Made by a program: the position numbers and the translations under genes | Part shown: positions 17,612 through 29,194 of the stretch, piece after piece | How the letters are laid out: each line of letters starts with the position of its first letter | Numbering within the stretch: the first letter of the stretch is position 1 | Assembly: GCA_963721105.1 (NCBI GenBank) | Contig: CAVRHY010000019.1 | Span: 1 to 64,000 of the forward strand | DNA length: 64,000 nucleotides | Direction of reading: 5' to 3' | Origin: Thermohalobaculum sp963721105 | GTDB taxonomy: Bacteria > Pseudomonadota > Alphaproteobacteria > Rhodobacterales > Rhodobacteraceae | Notes under the pieces: generated by a model | What the model saw: only the letters and a program-made list of their open reading frames with translations | The model's database searches: none | Told to the model about the DNA's origin: nothing

Positions 17612-19118
17612 ATGGCGAACACGTCCGCGCACATGGCGCTGCTGCTGGCGGCGGTGCTGTCCGCCACCGGCGCAGTCCTGCCGGCCGAGGCGGGCCGCGA
17701 CGCCGGCCCCGAGACCATCTCCGAGCGCAGCCAGGTCGACCAGCGCCAGGGCGACGAGGCGGCGCCGAAGATGCTGGCGGAGTTCGGCGGCGAGTACGAC
17801 GACCCGGCGCTGGCGGCCTATGTCGAGCGGGATCGGCCAGCGGCTGGCCGCCGTCTCGGAGCAGGCCGGCGAGCCCTGGACCTTCACCGTGCTGAACTCG
17901 CCGGTCGTCAACGCCTTCGCGCTGCCCGGCGGACAGGTCTTCGTCACGCGTGGGCTGGTCGCGCTGGCGAACTCCGAGGCCGAGCTGGCCGGCGTCATCG
18001 GCCATGAAATCGGTCACGTCACGGCAGGCCATGCCGACAGCCGGCAAACGCGGGGCGCGGTGGCGACCGGGCTGCTGGTCGGCGCGCAGATCCTGGGCTC
18101 GGTCTTCGGCGTCGCGCCGGGCGTGCTGAACGCCACCGGGCAGCTGGGGCAACTGGCCGCCGGCGGCATCCTGGCCGACTACTCGCGCGATGACGAGCTG
18201 GTGGCCGATCAGCTGGGCGTGCGTTACCTGGCCCGTGCCGGCTACGACCCCTACGCCGAGGCCGATTTCCTGGAGAGCCTCGCCAATTCCGCCGCGCTGG
18301 ACGCGCGCATGGCCGGGCGCAAGTACAACTCCTCGACGACCGGCTGGTTCTCGAGCCACCCGGCGACGCCCGATCGCGCCCGGAACGCCGTCGCCCTGGC
18401 GCGCGATTCCGGCGCGCCGGGGCCGCGCCAGGAGGCACGCTATCGCGAGCGCTACCTCGAGGCGATCCGCGGCGTCACCTACGGCGATTCGCGCGAGCAG
18501 GGGTTCGTGCGCGACCGGACCTTCAGCCATCCGCTGCTGGGCTTCACCTTCACGGTGCCCGAGGGCTTCGAGATCCTGAACAGCTCGGACGCGGTGCGGG
18601 CGACAGGGCCGGACGGCGCGCGCTTCATCATGGACGGCGCGACGAACCCCGCCGGTTCGCTGGAGCGCTATATCGTCGATACTTGGATCCCGGCCATCTC
18701 GCGCCAGTTCCCGGTCGGCCGGCCCGGCCGCGTCACCACGCGCCGCCTGAACGGCATGGAGGCGGCGACGACCGTGCTGCCGGCGACCATCGGCCGCCAG
18801 CAGCACGAGGTGCTGTTGACGGCCGTGCGGCTGGACGGCAAGCTCTACCGGCTGGCCGGGCTGGTGCCGCGCGGCTCGGGCCAGATGGCGGCGGTGCAGA
18901 AGGCGACCGACAGCTTCCGTCGGCTGTCGCGCGGCGAGGCGGCGGCGCTGGTGCCGACCGAGGTCGAGATCGTCACCGTGCGCCGGGGCGACACGGTGGC
19001 CTCGCTGGCTGCCCGAATGGCGCCCGATGCCTTCGCCGAGGCGCGCTTCCGCGTGCTGAACGGGTTGCAGCAGGGCGAGGAGGTCCTGCCGGGCGAGAGG
19101 GTGAAGCTGGTGCGCTGA
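17612..19118 (+). CDS. M48-family zinc metalloprotease with LysM-like C-terminus, frameshifted
   Basis: It starts MANTSAHMALLLAAVLSATG, a signal peptide ending near PAEAG, with GGGAGG before ATG. The zinc motif is in GVIGHEIGHVTAGHADS, with the third ligand region DYSRDDELVADQLGVRYLAR, followed by WFSSHPATPDRARN. These mark a BepA/LoiP-like periplasmic M48 peptidase involved in envelope protein quality control. The C-terminal 200 residues hold a separate domain and end in a LysM-like segment (VRRGDTVASLAARM). One extra G near 17829 (GAGCGGGATCGG where GAGCGGATCGG keeps frame) breaks the reading after AAYVER. The repaired product is about 501 residues. The shift looks like a sequence error. 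Confidence 0.88.
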
Positions 19119-19232
19119 GCGGAACCCGCCGGCGGGTGACGCGGCGCCGGCCGGCCGACGATCGGCGGCGGGATGGAACGCCGCCCTTCAAGGCAATTTG
19201 TTCTACAGGGCGGGGCTACACCCCATCATGTT

Positions 19233-19252
19233 CCGGCAGGTCGCCTGCCCGG
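19233..19252 (-). terminator. Hairpin downstream of the 3-hydroxyacyl-CoA dehydrogenase gene
   Basis: CCGGCAGG and CCTGCCCGG pair around TCG directly after the stop codon on the minus strand. There is no clear U-run, so the strength is uncertain. Confidence 0.4.
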
Positions 19253-19253
19253 G

Positions 19254-20129
19254 TCAGCGGGTCGGGACGGGCGTCTCGCCGCGGTAGTCGTAGAAGCCGC
19301 GCCCGGACTTGCGGCCGAGCCAGCCGGCCTCGACATATTTCACGAGGAGCGGGCACGGGCGGTACTTGGTGTCGGCCAGCCCGTCATGCAGCACGTTCAT
19401 GATGGCGAGGCAGGTATCGAGGCCGATGAAATCGGCCAGTTCCAGCGGCCCCATCGGGTGGCGGGTGCCGAGCTTCATGGCGGTGTCGATGGATTCAACC
19501 GAGCCGACGCCCTCGTAGAGCGTGTAGACGGCCTCGTTTATCATCGGCAGCAGGATGCGGTTGACGATGAAGGCCGGGAAGTCCTCGGCGACGGCGACTG
19601 TCTTGCCGAGGCGGGCCACCACGTCCTTCATCGTCGTGAAGGTCTCCTCGTCCGTGGCGATGCCGCGGATCAGCTCGACCAGGTTCATCACCGGCACCGG
19701 GTTCATGAAGTGCAGGCCCATGAACCGCTCGGGCCGGTCGGTGGTCGAGGCGAGGCGCGTGATCGAGATCGAAGAGGTGTTGGTCGTCAGGATCGTGTGC
19801 GCAGCCAGGGACGCCGCAAGCTGCCCGAAGATGTTGACCTTGACGGATTCCTTCTCGATCGCCGACTCGACGATCAGGTCGCTGGGGCCGAGCTTCGCGA
19901 TCTCGGGCTCGAGCCGCAGCCGGCCGAGCGTGGCATCGCGGTCGGCGGCGCTGATCCTGTCCTTCTCGGCCAAGCGGTCGAGCGCCTCGGCGATCGCGGC
20001 CTTCGCCGCGTCCAGCCGGGACGGGTCGATGTCGTTCAGCGCCACGTCGTAGCCGGCCTGCGCGAAGACCTGCGCGATGCCGATGCCCATCTGTCCGGCG
20101 CCGATGACGCCTACCGTGCGGATTTCCAT
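19254..20129 (-). CDS. 3-hydroxybutyryl-CoA (3-hydroxyacyl-CoA) dehydrogenase
   Basis: The 291-residue protein has the NAD-binding Rossmann motif GVIGAGQMGIGIAQVFAQAG at the N-terminus and an acidic residue after strand 2 (ALNDID). The catalytic region is TNTSSISITRLA then FMGLHFMNPVPVMNLVE, with the active-site His and the Glu that pairs with it. The C-terminal domain contains FIVNRILLPMINEAVYTLYE and ends GRKSGRGFYDYRGE. It oxidises (S)-3-hydroxyacyl-CoA to 3-ketoacyl-CoA in the cytoplasm, for beta-oxidation or butyrate/PHB metabolism. In many alphaproteobacteria it follows etfBA; here no etf genes are adjacent. Confidence 0.94.
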   Translation of the reverse strand: MEIRTVGVIGAGQMGIGIAQVFAQAGYDVALNDIDPSRLDAAKAAIAEALDRLAEKDRISAADRDATLGRLRLEPEIAKLGPSDLIVESAIEKESVKVNIFGQLAASLAAHTILTTNTSSISITRLASTTDRPERFMGLHFMNPVPVMNLVELIRGIATDEETFTTMKDVVARLGKTVAVAEDFPAFIVNRILLPMINEAVYTLYEGVGSVESIDTAMKLGTRHPMGPLELADFIGLDTCLAIMNVLHDGLADTKYRPCPLLVKYVEAGWLGRKSGRGFYDYRGETPVPTR

Positions 20130-20364
20130 GTCAGTTCCCCGGCCCGTCCGGCCTCGCGTTCCGGGCCGGTTTCCAGCGCGCCGCACGGTCATGGTGCAGC
20201 GCAGCGCGGCAGACTATGGCGGCTGTTTCCGCATTGTCCAGCATCCGGCGCGAAGATTCGGCGCAACATTGTTGCGATCCGCTGTTTGCGCCGGGGGTGC
20301 GCCGGGTTTGCCCCGTGGGGGCGGGCGGCGTATAGCATCGCGCGCGAACCAGCAGGAGCCCAGC

Positions 20365-21189
20365 ATGGCCACCGACACCCGCCGCATCGCGGTGCTGATC
20401 GACGCCGACAACGCCAGCGCGGCGCACGCCCGCGCCATCTTCGAGGAAGTCGCGAAGCACGGCGAGGCGAACATCCGCCGCATGTACGGCGAATTCTCGC
20501 AGCAGCGCCTGAAAGGCTGGGTCGACCAGATGCTGCCGCTTGCGATCACCGCCCGCTTCGAGCGGGCATTCACGTCAGGCAAGAATGCCGCCGACATCGC
20601 CATGGTGATCGACGCGATGGACCTGATGCACACCGGGGTCGTCGACACGTTCTGCCTCGTGACATCGGACAGCGACTTCACCGGACTTGCCCGGCGGCTG
20701 CGCGAGAACGACAAGACCGTCCTCGGCTTCGGCGAGCGCAAGACGCCCGAGGCCTTCCGGAACGCCTGCAACCGGTTCATCTACATCGAGAACCTGGAAC
20801 CGGCCGTTGCCGATGCCGCGCCTGTCGAGGCTGCGGGAGAGGACAAGAAGGGCGGACGGCGCCGGTCCACGGCGAAGACCACCCGGAAGTCGGGCGGCGG
20901 GGGCCAGGGCCAGGAGCAGCCCGCTCCCGAACCCGCAGAGTCCGCATCCGCCTCCGGGAAGGAACCGCCGTCCAGGGCCACGGCACGCATCCTCAAGGCA
21001 ATGGCCGACCTCGAGGACGAGGAGGGCTGGGCGACGCTGGGCGCCGTGGGGAGCCAGCTCCTGAAGATATTTCCCGACTTCGATCCGCGGACCTACGGCT
21101 CCAGAAAACTGTCGGACGTGGTGCAGAAATCGGGAGCGTTCGAAGTGGAGAAAACCGACGGGGGGCAACTCCGCATCCGCCAGCTCTGA
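20365..21189 (+). CDS. NYN-domain (LabA/DUF88-like) protein with C-terminal OST-HTH/LOTUS domain
   Basis: The 274-residue protein begins with a PIN-like NYN domain (about 1-150). The acidic cluster expected for a metal-dependent RNase is visible: IAVLIDADNASAAHA, AADIAMVIDAMDLMHTGVVD and FCLVTSDSDFTGLARRL. A Lys/Gly/Ala-rich linker (about 155-205) follows, then an OST-HTH/LOTUS-like domain (WATLGAVGSQLLKIFPDFDP, TYGSRKLSDVVQKSGAFEVE). Such fusions are thought to act on RNA; no substrate is known. AGGAG lies 9 bases upstream of ATG. It is divergent from the dehydrogenase gene. Confidence 0.85.
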   Translation: MATDTRRIAVLIDADNASAAHARAIFEEVAKHGEANIRRMYGEFSQQRLKGWVDQMLPLAITARFERAFTSGKNAADIAMVIDAMDLMHTGVVDTFCLVTSDSDFTGLARRLRENDKTVLGFGERKTPEAFRNACNRFIYIENLEPAVADAAPVEAAGEDKKGGRRRSTAKTTRKSGGGGQGQEQPAPEPAESASASGKEPPSRATARILKAMADLEDEEGWATLGAVGSQLLKIFPDFDPRTYGSRKLSDVVQKSGAFEVEKTDGGQLRIRQL

Positions 21190-21314
21190 CCCACTCCCGG
21201 CAAGCCGGGCCGCCACCGGCCTGACGCTGCGGACACGGCCCGTACGGGGGCGACCCCGTAGGGACCGCATCCATCCCCCCGCAAGCCCCGCAGCAGGCGC
21301 CCCAGGCTCCAGAA

Positions 21315-21343
21315 GCAAAAGGGCCGCCCCGAAGGGCGGCCCC
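21315..21343 (-). terminator. Intrinsic terminator of the rimP-nusA-ylxR-infB operon
   Basis: On the minus strand GGGCCGCCC, loop TTCG, GGGCGGCCC is followed by TTTTGCTTCT. Stem, tetraloop and U-rich tail are all present, 27-55 bases after the infB stop. Confidence 0.85.
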
Positions 21344-21369
21344 TCTGACCTGTGGCGAGGCCGTCCCGG

Positions 21370-24300
21370 TCACGCCAGCGTGCGGACGACTTCCTCTCGC
21401 TCGAAGATCTCGATGACGTCGCCTTCGCGGATGTCCTCGTAGTTCTCGAAGGCCATGCCGCATTCCTGGCCGACCTGGACTTCCTTCACCTCGTCCTTGA
21501 AGCGCTTCAGCGTCTTCAGCGTGCCCTCGTGGATCACGACGTCGTCGCGCAGGAGGCGGACGCCAGCCGAGCGGCGTGCCACGCCCTCGGTGACCTGGCA
21601 GCCGGCGACCTTGCCCGAGCCCGTGATCTTGAAGACCTGCAGGATCTTGGCGTAGCCGATGAACTTCTCCTTGACCTCGGGCGACAGCAGGCCCGAGGCG
21701 GCCATCTTCACGTCGTCGACCAGGTCGTAGATGATCGAGTAGTAGCGGAGCTCGACCCCCTTCTGGTTCGCCGCCTGGCGCGCCGCCGCGTTGGCGCGGA
21801 CGTTGAAGCCGATGATCGGCGCCCGCGAGGCATCCGCCAGCGTGACGTCCGACTCGGTTATCGCGCCGACGCCCGAGTGCAGCACGCGGACGCGCACCTC
21901 CTCGTTGCCGACCTTCTCGAGCGCCTGGACGATCGCCTCGGCCGAGCCCTGCACGTCCGCCTTGAGGACGAGCGGCAGCTCGGAGGTGGCGGTGCCGGAC
22001 TTGGCCTGCGCCAGCAGCTGGTCGAGCGTCGTGCGCGCGCCCGTGGCCGCCATCTTGTCGCGCGCCACGCCGCCGCGATAGTCGGCGATCTCGCGCGCCT
22101 TCGCCTCGCCCTCGACGACGTTCAGCACGTCGCCGGCCTCGGGCGTGCCGTTCAGGCCCAGCACCTCGACGGGCTCGGACGGGCCGGCGCTGTCGACGCG
22201 CTCGCCCTGGTCGTTGACCAGCGCGCGGACGCGGCCCCACTGCTCGCCGACGACGAAGACGTCGCCGAGCTTGAGCGTGCCGCGCTGCACCAGCACGGTC
22301 GCGACCGGGCCGCGGCCGGTGTCGAGCTTGGCCTCGATGACGGCGCCCTCGGCGGCGCGGCCGGGGTTGGCCTTCAGCTCGAGCAGCTCGGCCTGCAGGA
22401 CGATGGCCTCGACCAGCCGGTCGAGCCCCTGGCCCGTCACCGCCGAGACCTCGACGTCGAGCACGTCGCCCGACATCTCCTCGACGAGGACCTCGTGCTG
22501 CAGGAGCTGGGTGCGCACCTTCTGCGGGTCGGCGCCCTCGCGGTCGACCTTGTTGATCGCGACGATCATCGGCACGCCGGCCGCCTTGGCGTGGTGGATC
22601 GCCTCGATGGTCTGCGGCATCACCGAGTCGTCCGCCGCCACCACCAGGATGACGATGTCCGTCACCTGCGCGCCGCGGGCGCGCATCGAGGTGAAGGCCG
22701 CGTGGCCCGGCGTGTCGAGGAAGGTGATCTTCTGGCCACCCTCGGTCACGATCTGGTAGGCGCCGATGTGCTGCGTGATGCCGCCGGCCTCGCCCGCGAC
22801 CACGTTGGTCTTGCGCAGCGCGTCCAGCAGCGACGTCTTGCCGTGGTCGACATGGCCCATGATCGTGACGACCGGGGCACGCGGCTGCAGGTGCTCCTCG
22901 GCGTCGGCCGCGGTCTCGATAACGTTCTCGACGTCCGAAGCCGAGACGCGCCGCGCCTTGTGGCCGAATTCCTCGATGATCAGCTCGGCCGTGTCCTGGT
23001 CGATAGACTGGTTCTGCGTGGCCATGATGCCGTTCTTCATCAGGGCCTTGATGACGTCGGCGACGCGCTCGGCCATGCGGTTGGCCAGCTCCTGCACCGT
23101 GATCGCCTCGGGGATCTGCACGTCGCGCACTACCTTTTCGCGTTCGACCGGGCCGCCCGTGTGGCGGCGCTTCTCGCGCTCCTGCCGGCGGCGCATGGCT
23201 GCGAGCGAGCGCTGCCGCCCGCCATCGCCGTCGTTCAATGCCTGGGTGATCGTCAGCTTGCCCGAGCGACGCTTGGCGTCCTCGCGAGCGCGCGTCGAGG
23301 GCGCCGGCTTCTTCGCGGTAGCGGCCGGACCGCCGCGGCCGCGCCGGTCGTCCTCGTCCGAAGCGGCAGCGCGCGGGGCGGGACGCGAGGCACCGGGCTG
23401 GGGCGAGGGGTTGTCCTTCGCCGCCTCGACCTCGGCCTCGGCCTTCTCGGCCTCAGCGATCGCCTGCTCCTGCGCGGCCTCGCGCTCGCGGCGCTCGCGC
23501 TCCTCGCGCTCGACGGCGTCGCGTTTGGCGGCCTCCTCGGCGCGGCGCCGGGATTCCTCGACGCGGCGCTTCTCGTCCTCGGCCTCGCGGAGCTTGCGGA
23601 CTTCCTCGTCCTTCTGGTGCTGGCGGATGGCGACGAGACGACGCGCCGCCTCGTCCTCGCTCAGCGTGTTCAGCATGCGCGGGCGCGGGCCGCCGCGGCC
23701 CGGCCGCGCACCTCCGCCCGCCGTGTCGGCACGGCCGGCCCCGGCGCCACGGTCGCCGCGCGCCGTGGCGGGTGCCGCCAACCGCGCCTTCTGCGGCGCG
23801 TCGGACCTTGCGGCAGGAGACTTGGACGCAGGAGACCTGGACGCCGGGGACCTGGCGGCCGCTGCGGTCCTGCGCGGCTCGGTCTTCGGCGCGGCGCTCG
23901 CGGTCGCCGCCTCCCCAGCGGGGGCGGCATCGCTCGCCTCGGCCGTGGATGCCTCGGGCGCGGGTGTGCTCGGCGGGCGGCGCCTCGGCGGGCGGCGCCT
24001 CGGCGGCCGGTGCCTCGGCGGCGCCCGCGGTCGCGTCGGCTTCCGCCGACTCGGCCTTCGCAGCCTCCGCCTTCGCAGCCTCCGCCTTCGCGGCCTCGGC
24101 ACGGGCAGCCTCGGCCCTGACAGCTTCAGCCCTGACAGCTTCGGCCTTGACGGCCTCGGCCCTGGTCAGATCGACCTTCGATGCCTCGGGGCGAGCCGCC
24201 GCCGGCTTGCCGGCCGTCGCGCTCTTGGCCGCGGCCGCGGCCGCGGCGACGCCGCTCGCCGCGCTGGTGCCCGGCGCCAGGATGCGCTTGCGCTTCTTCT

Positions 24301-24415
24301 CGACAACGACGGCTTTGGAGCGCCCGTGGCTGAAGCTCTGGCGCACAGAACTGCGCCCGGGCATCTGCCGCCCGCGCCCGCCACCCTTGTTGTTGCCGCT
24401 CTCGTGCTCGCTCAT
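21370..24415 (-). CDS. infB: Translation initiation factor IF-2, frameshifted in the N-terminal region
   Basis: The protein has about 1014 residues after repair. It starts MSEHESGNNKGGGRGRQMPG, with the alphaproteobacterial IF2-associated region. A low-complexity Ala/Glu/Lys segment (RAEAVKAEAVRAEAVRAEAA and on, about 85-150) follows, then a charged coiled coil. The conserved IF2_N (ITVQELANRMAERVADVIKA) and GTPase follow: G1 GHVDHGKTSLLD, G2 GGITQHIGAY, G3 DTPGHAAF, G4 INKVDREG. Domain 3 and the fMet-tRNA-binding C2 domain end EREEVVRTLA. At about 23968 the frame shifts once within Pro/Ala/Glu repeats. Since infB is essential, this is almost certainly a sequence error. The start codon overlaps the ylxR stop (ATGA). 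Confidence 0.95.
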
Positions 24416-25250
24416 AGATCGTCCTGTTTCGCGGGGCCGGTCTGCCCCTTTCGTCCGTTCATGTGGTCGTCGTCCGGGTCGTGCCCGGCATTCTCCGCGT
24501 CAGCGCCCTCGGCCGCGTGATGCCCATCGCCTGCCCCGGTCCGTGCATCGGCAGTCGCGCCGGTTGCCGCCCCGGCCGGCGGCGCGTCGCGGAAACCGGA
24601 AAGCCGCCGCGCCTCTGCCTCGAGGCGCGCCGCGAAACCGCCGGCGTCGAGCGCCGCATGTATGGCAAAGTCGCGCCCAAAAGCCAAACCCAATTCAGAG
24701 GAATCGAGGAGTTCGACCAAGCCGATCTGCCCCCTCGTTCTTCCGCCGGCCCGTCCACCGGCGCCTGCGCCCTGCGCCAGCGCCGCCATCTTGCGCCGCC
24801 CGGCCGGCGCGCCGTCGCGCGCCTGAACCAGCAGCCCGGCCGCGCCCGAGGTTATCCGCGCCCGCACCTTCTCGGCGCCGGTCACCGCCTGCCCCGCCTT
24901 GCGGGCCAGGCCGATCAGCGCGACCATGCGCCCCGCCAGCATCGCCTCGAGCCTGTCGGCCAGGTCCGCGGGCGTCCTTGCCTGCGCCTTGAAGCCGCGG
25001 GCGAACATCCGCTTCTTCACCGCCCTCTCGACCAGCGTGCGGTCGGCCGTCAGCCAGACGCCGCGCCCGGGCAGCTTGCCGGCGAGGTCTGGAACCGTCT
25101 CGCCCTCCGGAGACAGAACGAAGCGGATCAGCCGGTCCGTCGGCCCGCTCTCGCCGGTGGCGATGCAACGCCGCTCGGGCTCGCCGCGCTGGTCGCGCCG
25201 CCCGCCGCGGGTCATGTCGTCCGCCACCTGTGCGAGAGTCGGGGTCTGGA

Positions 25251-25254
<4 letters not shown>
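24412..25254 (-). CDS. YlxR/DUF448 RNA-binding protein fused to an L7Ae-like domain
   Basis: The 280-residue protein has an N-terminal YlxR domain (about 20-100) with ERRCIATGESGPTDRLIRF and KLPGRGVWLTADR, then an L7Ae/L30e-like domain (about 110-200) starting LIGLARKAGQAVTGAEKVRA. The C-terminal tail is long, acidic and His-rich. The GTG start overlaps the nusA stop (GTGA); a downstream ATG at the MTRGGRRDQRGEPERRC segment is the alternative. Its place between nusA and infB is typical of alphaproteobacteria. YlxR proteins bind RNA and are linked to transcription/translation, but this fusion's exact role is not settled. Confidence 0.88.
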
Positions 25255-26865
<1,611 letters not shown>

Positions 26866-26873
<8 letters not shown>

Positions 26874-27480
26874 CCTCTCGCAAAGGCCCGTCGGGCCGGT
26901 CGTCTTCGTCGGGATCGTCGGAATCGTCTGCGGTCTCGGCCACCTCGTCGAAGTCCTCGGGCCGGAAGGGCTTTTTCGCGCGCTTCAGGCTTTCGCGGAC
27001 CAGCTCGTCGGTCAGCACCAGCTTGGCGTCCGAGATCCAGTCGAACTTCAGGCCGATGGTGCCGTTGATCGTGTCGTCCTCGACGTCGATCAGCACCTCG
27101 TCGCCCTCGATGCCGGCCAGCACGCCGCGAAAGCGCTTGCGGCCGTCGATCAGCTCGTCGGTCTCCAGCTTCGCCTCGTAGCCCTCCCAGCGGTCGAAGT
27201 CGGCCAGCCGGGTCAGCGGGCGGTCGATGCCGGGCGAGGAGACCTCCAGCGTGTACTCGCGCTCGATCGGGTCCTCGACGTCCAGCACGACCGAGATCTG
27301 CCGGCTGAGGCGCGCGCAGTCCTCGACCTCCATCGTGCCATCGGGGCGCTCGGCCATGATCTGCAGCGTCGCGCGCTTGCCGCCCATCAGGCGCAGGCGC
27401 ACCAGTTCGAAGCCCATCCCCTCGACGGTGGGACGGACGATGGCGGCGAGCCGCTGGTCCATGGGTGCCTTGGCGACCAT
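26866..27480 (-). CDS. rimP: Ribosome maturation factor RimP
   Basis: The 204-residue protein has the RimP N-terminal domain (IVRPTVEGMGFELVRLRLMG) and the signature YTLEVSSPGIDRPLTRLADF near residue 78. The C-terminal SH3-like domain follows, ending in an acidic tail (ETADDSDDPDEDDRPDG) longer than in E. coli. RimP assists 30S subunit assembly. It is the first gene of the rimP-nusA-ylxR-infB operon. Confidence 0.94.
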
Positions 27481-27640
27481 GCCGGGCAGCGGAGCCGGGC
27501 CGGACTGCGGATCGGCGCCGGGCCGGGGGCCAGTTGGTCATCGGATCGGGTTCGGACATAAAACGGGCTCTCGCGGCCCGCTCGCTCAATCCCGGTGGGG
27601 GTCCCGCTGGTGCCAGCGAGGCCGCCGCGATGTTGAGCGC

Positions 27641-27669
27641 GATATACGTCGGGCGACGCGGTATGGCAA
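27641..27669 (-). promoter_or_regulatory. rimP: Candidate promoter of the rimP-nusA-infB operon
   Basis: On the minus strand TTGCCA (27664-27669) and TATATC (27641-27646) are 17 bases apart. The resulting leader would be about 155 bases and contains a short hairpin, CGGGC/GCCCG at 27564-27580, followed by TTTTAT. That hairpin could act as an attenuator, as known for NusA operons in other bacteria. Confidence 0.45.
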
Positions 27670-27737
27670 GGCCGGGGACTGCCCTCGTCGGGATCGCGGC
27701 TCGAGGAGAGGATGTCACGCGCCCCGTGCCGGACGCG

Positions 27738-28211
27738 TCAGACCTCGATGCGATCCGGCAATTCACGGTACAAGACCAGATGAGGAAAGCGACTTGCCCT
27801 GCATGGAGACGGCGGCGGGCGTGCGGCCGCGAACGCGCGGCGACGGAGGCAGCGCATCGATGTCGAGCGTGGCCGAGCGGACGAGCGGGCGAAGGCCGGG
27901 TCCGGCCCGTCCACAAGGAGCAGCGCACCCGGCGCGAACTGCGCCGGCTGCTGGCGCAGGACGACCGCATGCGCCTCGGCCACCATCGCTGGGCGAAGTA
28001 GGCCGGTGACGTCGCAGCCGATCGCCTCGGCCGCGCCCGCCGCATAGCCGGGCCCCGTGCCTATGTCGAGCAGCCGCACCCCGACCCGCGGCCGCACGGC
28101 GCGCATCAGGTCGGGGATGGCCTGCGTCGTCATCAGCGCCGTCGAGTCGCCGTAGACCCCTGCCCTGCTGTCCCAGCCATCGCGTTCGACCGAGCTGAAC
28201 GTGTCCGCCAT
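27738..28211 (-). pseudogene. Class I SAM-dependent methyltransferase, truncated
   Basis: The first 75 or so residues are clear: a lead-in MADTFSSVERDGWDSRAGVY, then the SAM-binding motif I VRLLDIGTGPGYAAGAAEAI and CDVTG before the expected acidic residue. After PAMVAEA the sequence (VVLRQQPAQFAPGALLLVDG, then Arg/Ser-rich residues) no longer looks like a methyltransferase. Motifs II and III are missing, and the 157-residue frame is shorter than the usual 250 or more. Probably deleted or frame-shifted. Substrate unknown. It lies between the rimP operon promoter and the divergent creatininase-family gene. Confidence 0.5.
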
Positions 28212-28357
28212 GCCGTCCCCCTTACCGGCACGAGCGTGCCACTGGATGACGTAGAGTCAACCCGTGGCAGTCCCGCCGCCGTGGGGCTTGCCGGCGGCCC
28301 GCCGGCCTGCCATCCGGGGCCGGGCGGCGCGGGCCGCCCGGCTGACGGAGGGCAGGA

Positions 28358-29194
28358 ATGGCGGAGAAGTCGAGGTCGAATGGGCGCGCCTGAAGGCGCA
28401 CGAGTTGCGCGCGCTGGCGGAGAAGGGCGCGGCGGTCATCCTGCCGGTCGCCTCGATCGAGCAGCACGGGCCGCATCTGCCGGTGATGACCGACACGCGC
28501 CTTGGCCACGAGGTCGCCGTGCGCGCCGCGCGGATCGCGTACCCGACGCGCCCGACCCTCGTCACGCCGGTCGTCTGGTCCGGCCTGTCCGAGCACCACA
28601 TGGCCTATGGCGGCACGCTGACGGTCAGCCACTCGACCTTCCGCGCCATCCTGCGCGACCTGATCGGCGCGCTGACGCGGCACGGATTCACGCGACATCG
28701 CCATCGCCAACAGCCACGGCGGCAACAACATCGCCATCCAGCAGATCGCCGACGAACTGGCGACCGAGCTTCCGGCCACCATCGTCGCCACCGGCTACGC
28801 TTGGGAATCGGCGCTGGAGTTCGCGAAGATCCTGGAGGACCAGGGCGGCATCCAGCACGCCTGCGAGGCCGAGACCTCGATGATGCTGGCCGTCGAGCCG
28901 GCGCTGGTCGACACCTCGGACCTCGCCTCGCTGGCCACCCAGCGCAGCGCCGTCCTGTCGGCCGGCAAGGCGTCCTATCGCTGGCGACCGTTCCAGCATG
29001 GCACCGCCAACGGCGTCTCGGGCGTGCCGACGCGCGCCAGCGCCGAAAAGGGCGAGCGGCTGCTGGAAGCCGCGGCCCAGGCGGTCGCCGCGGTCATCAC
29101 CGACCCGGACACCTGGGCGCCGGCGCGCGACATGCGCGGCGAGGGCACGGGCGGCGTGCCGTTCCGCAGCCCGCCCGCGCGGGGTCGTGCGTGA
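28358..29194 (+). CDS. Creatininase family protein, frameshifted
   Basis: From the ATG at 28358 (GGAGGGCAGGA upstream) the intended protein reads MAEK then VEVEWARLKAHELRALAEKG; this needs one G restored near 28369. Metal-binding motifs are PVASIEQHGPHLPVMTDTRL and, after a second shift near 28690, IAIANSHGGNNIAIQQIADE and QHACEAETSMMLAV. The total is about 278 residues, normal for the family of metal-dependent amidohydrolases that includes creatininase and the MftE-type peptidases. Substrate is unknown. The stop overlaps the GTG of the M32 peptidase (GTGA), so the two are coupled. Confidence 0.82.

Noticed and set aside
21352..24120. A plus-strand open frame of more than 900 codons opposite infB
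   Set aside because: It mirrors the conserved IF-2 gene; high GC removes stops from antisense frames. Its Asp/Leu/Arg-rich composition matches no domain, and no ribosome-binding site is seen.
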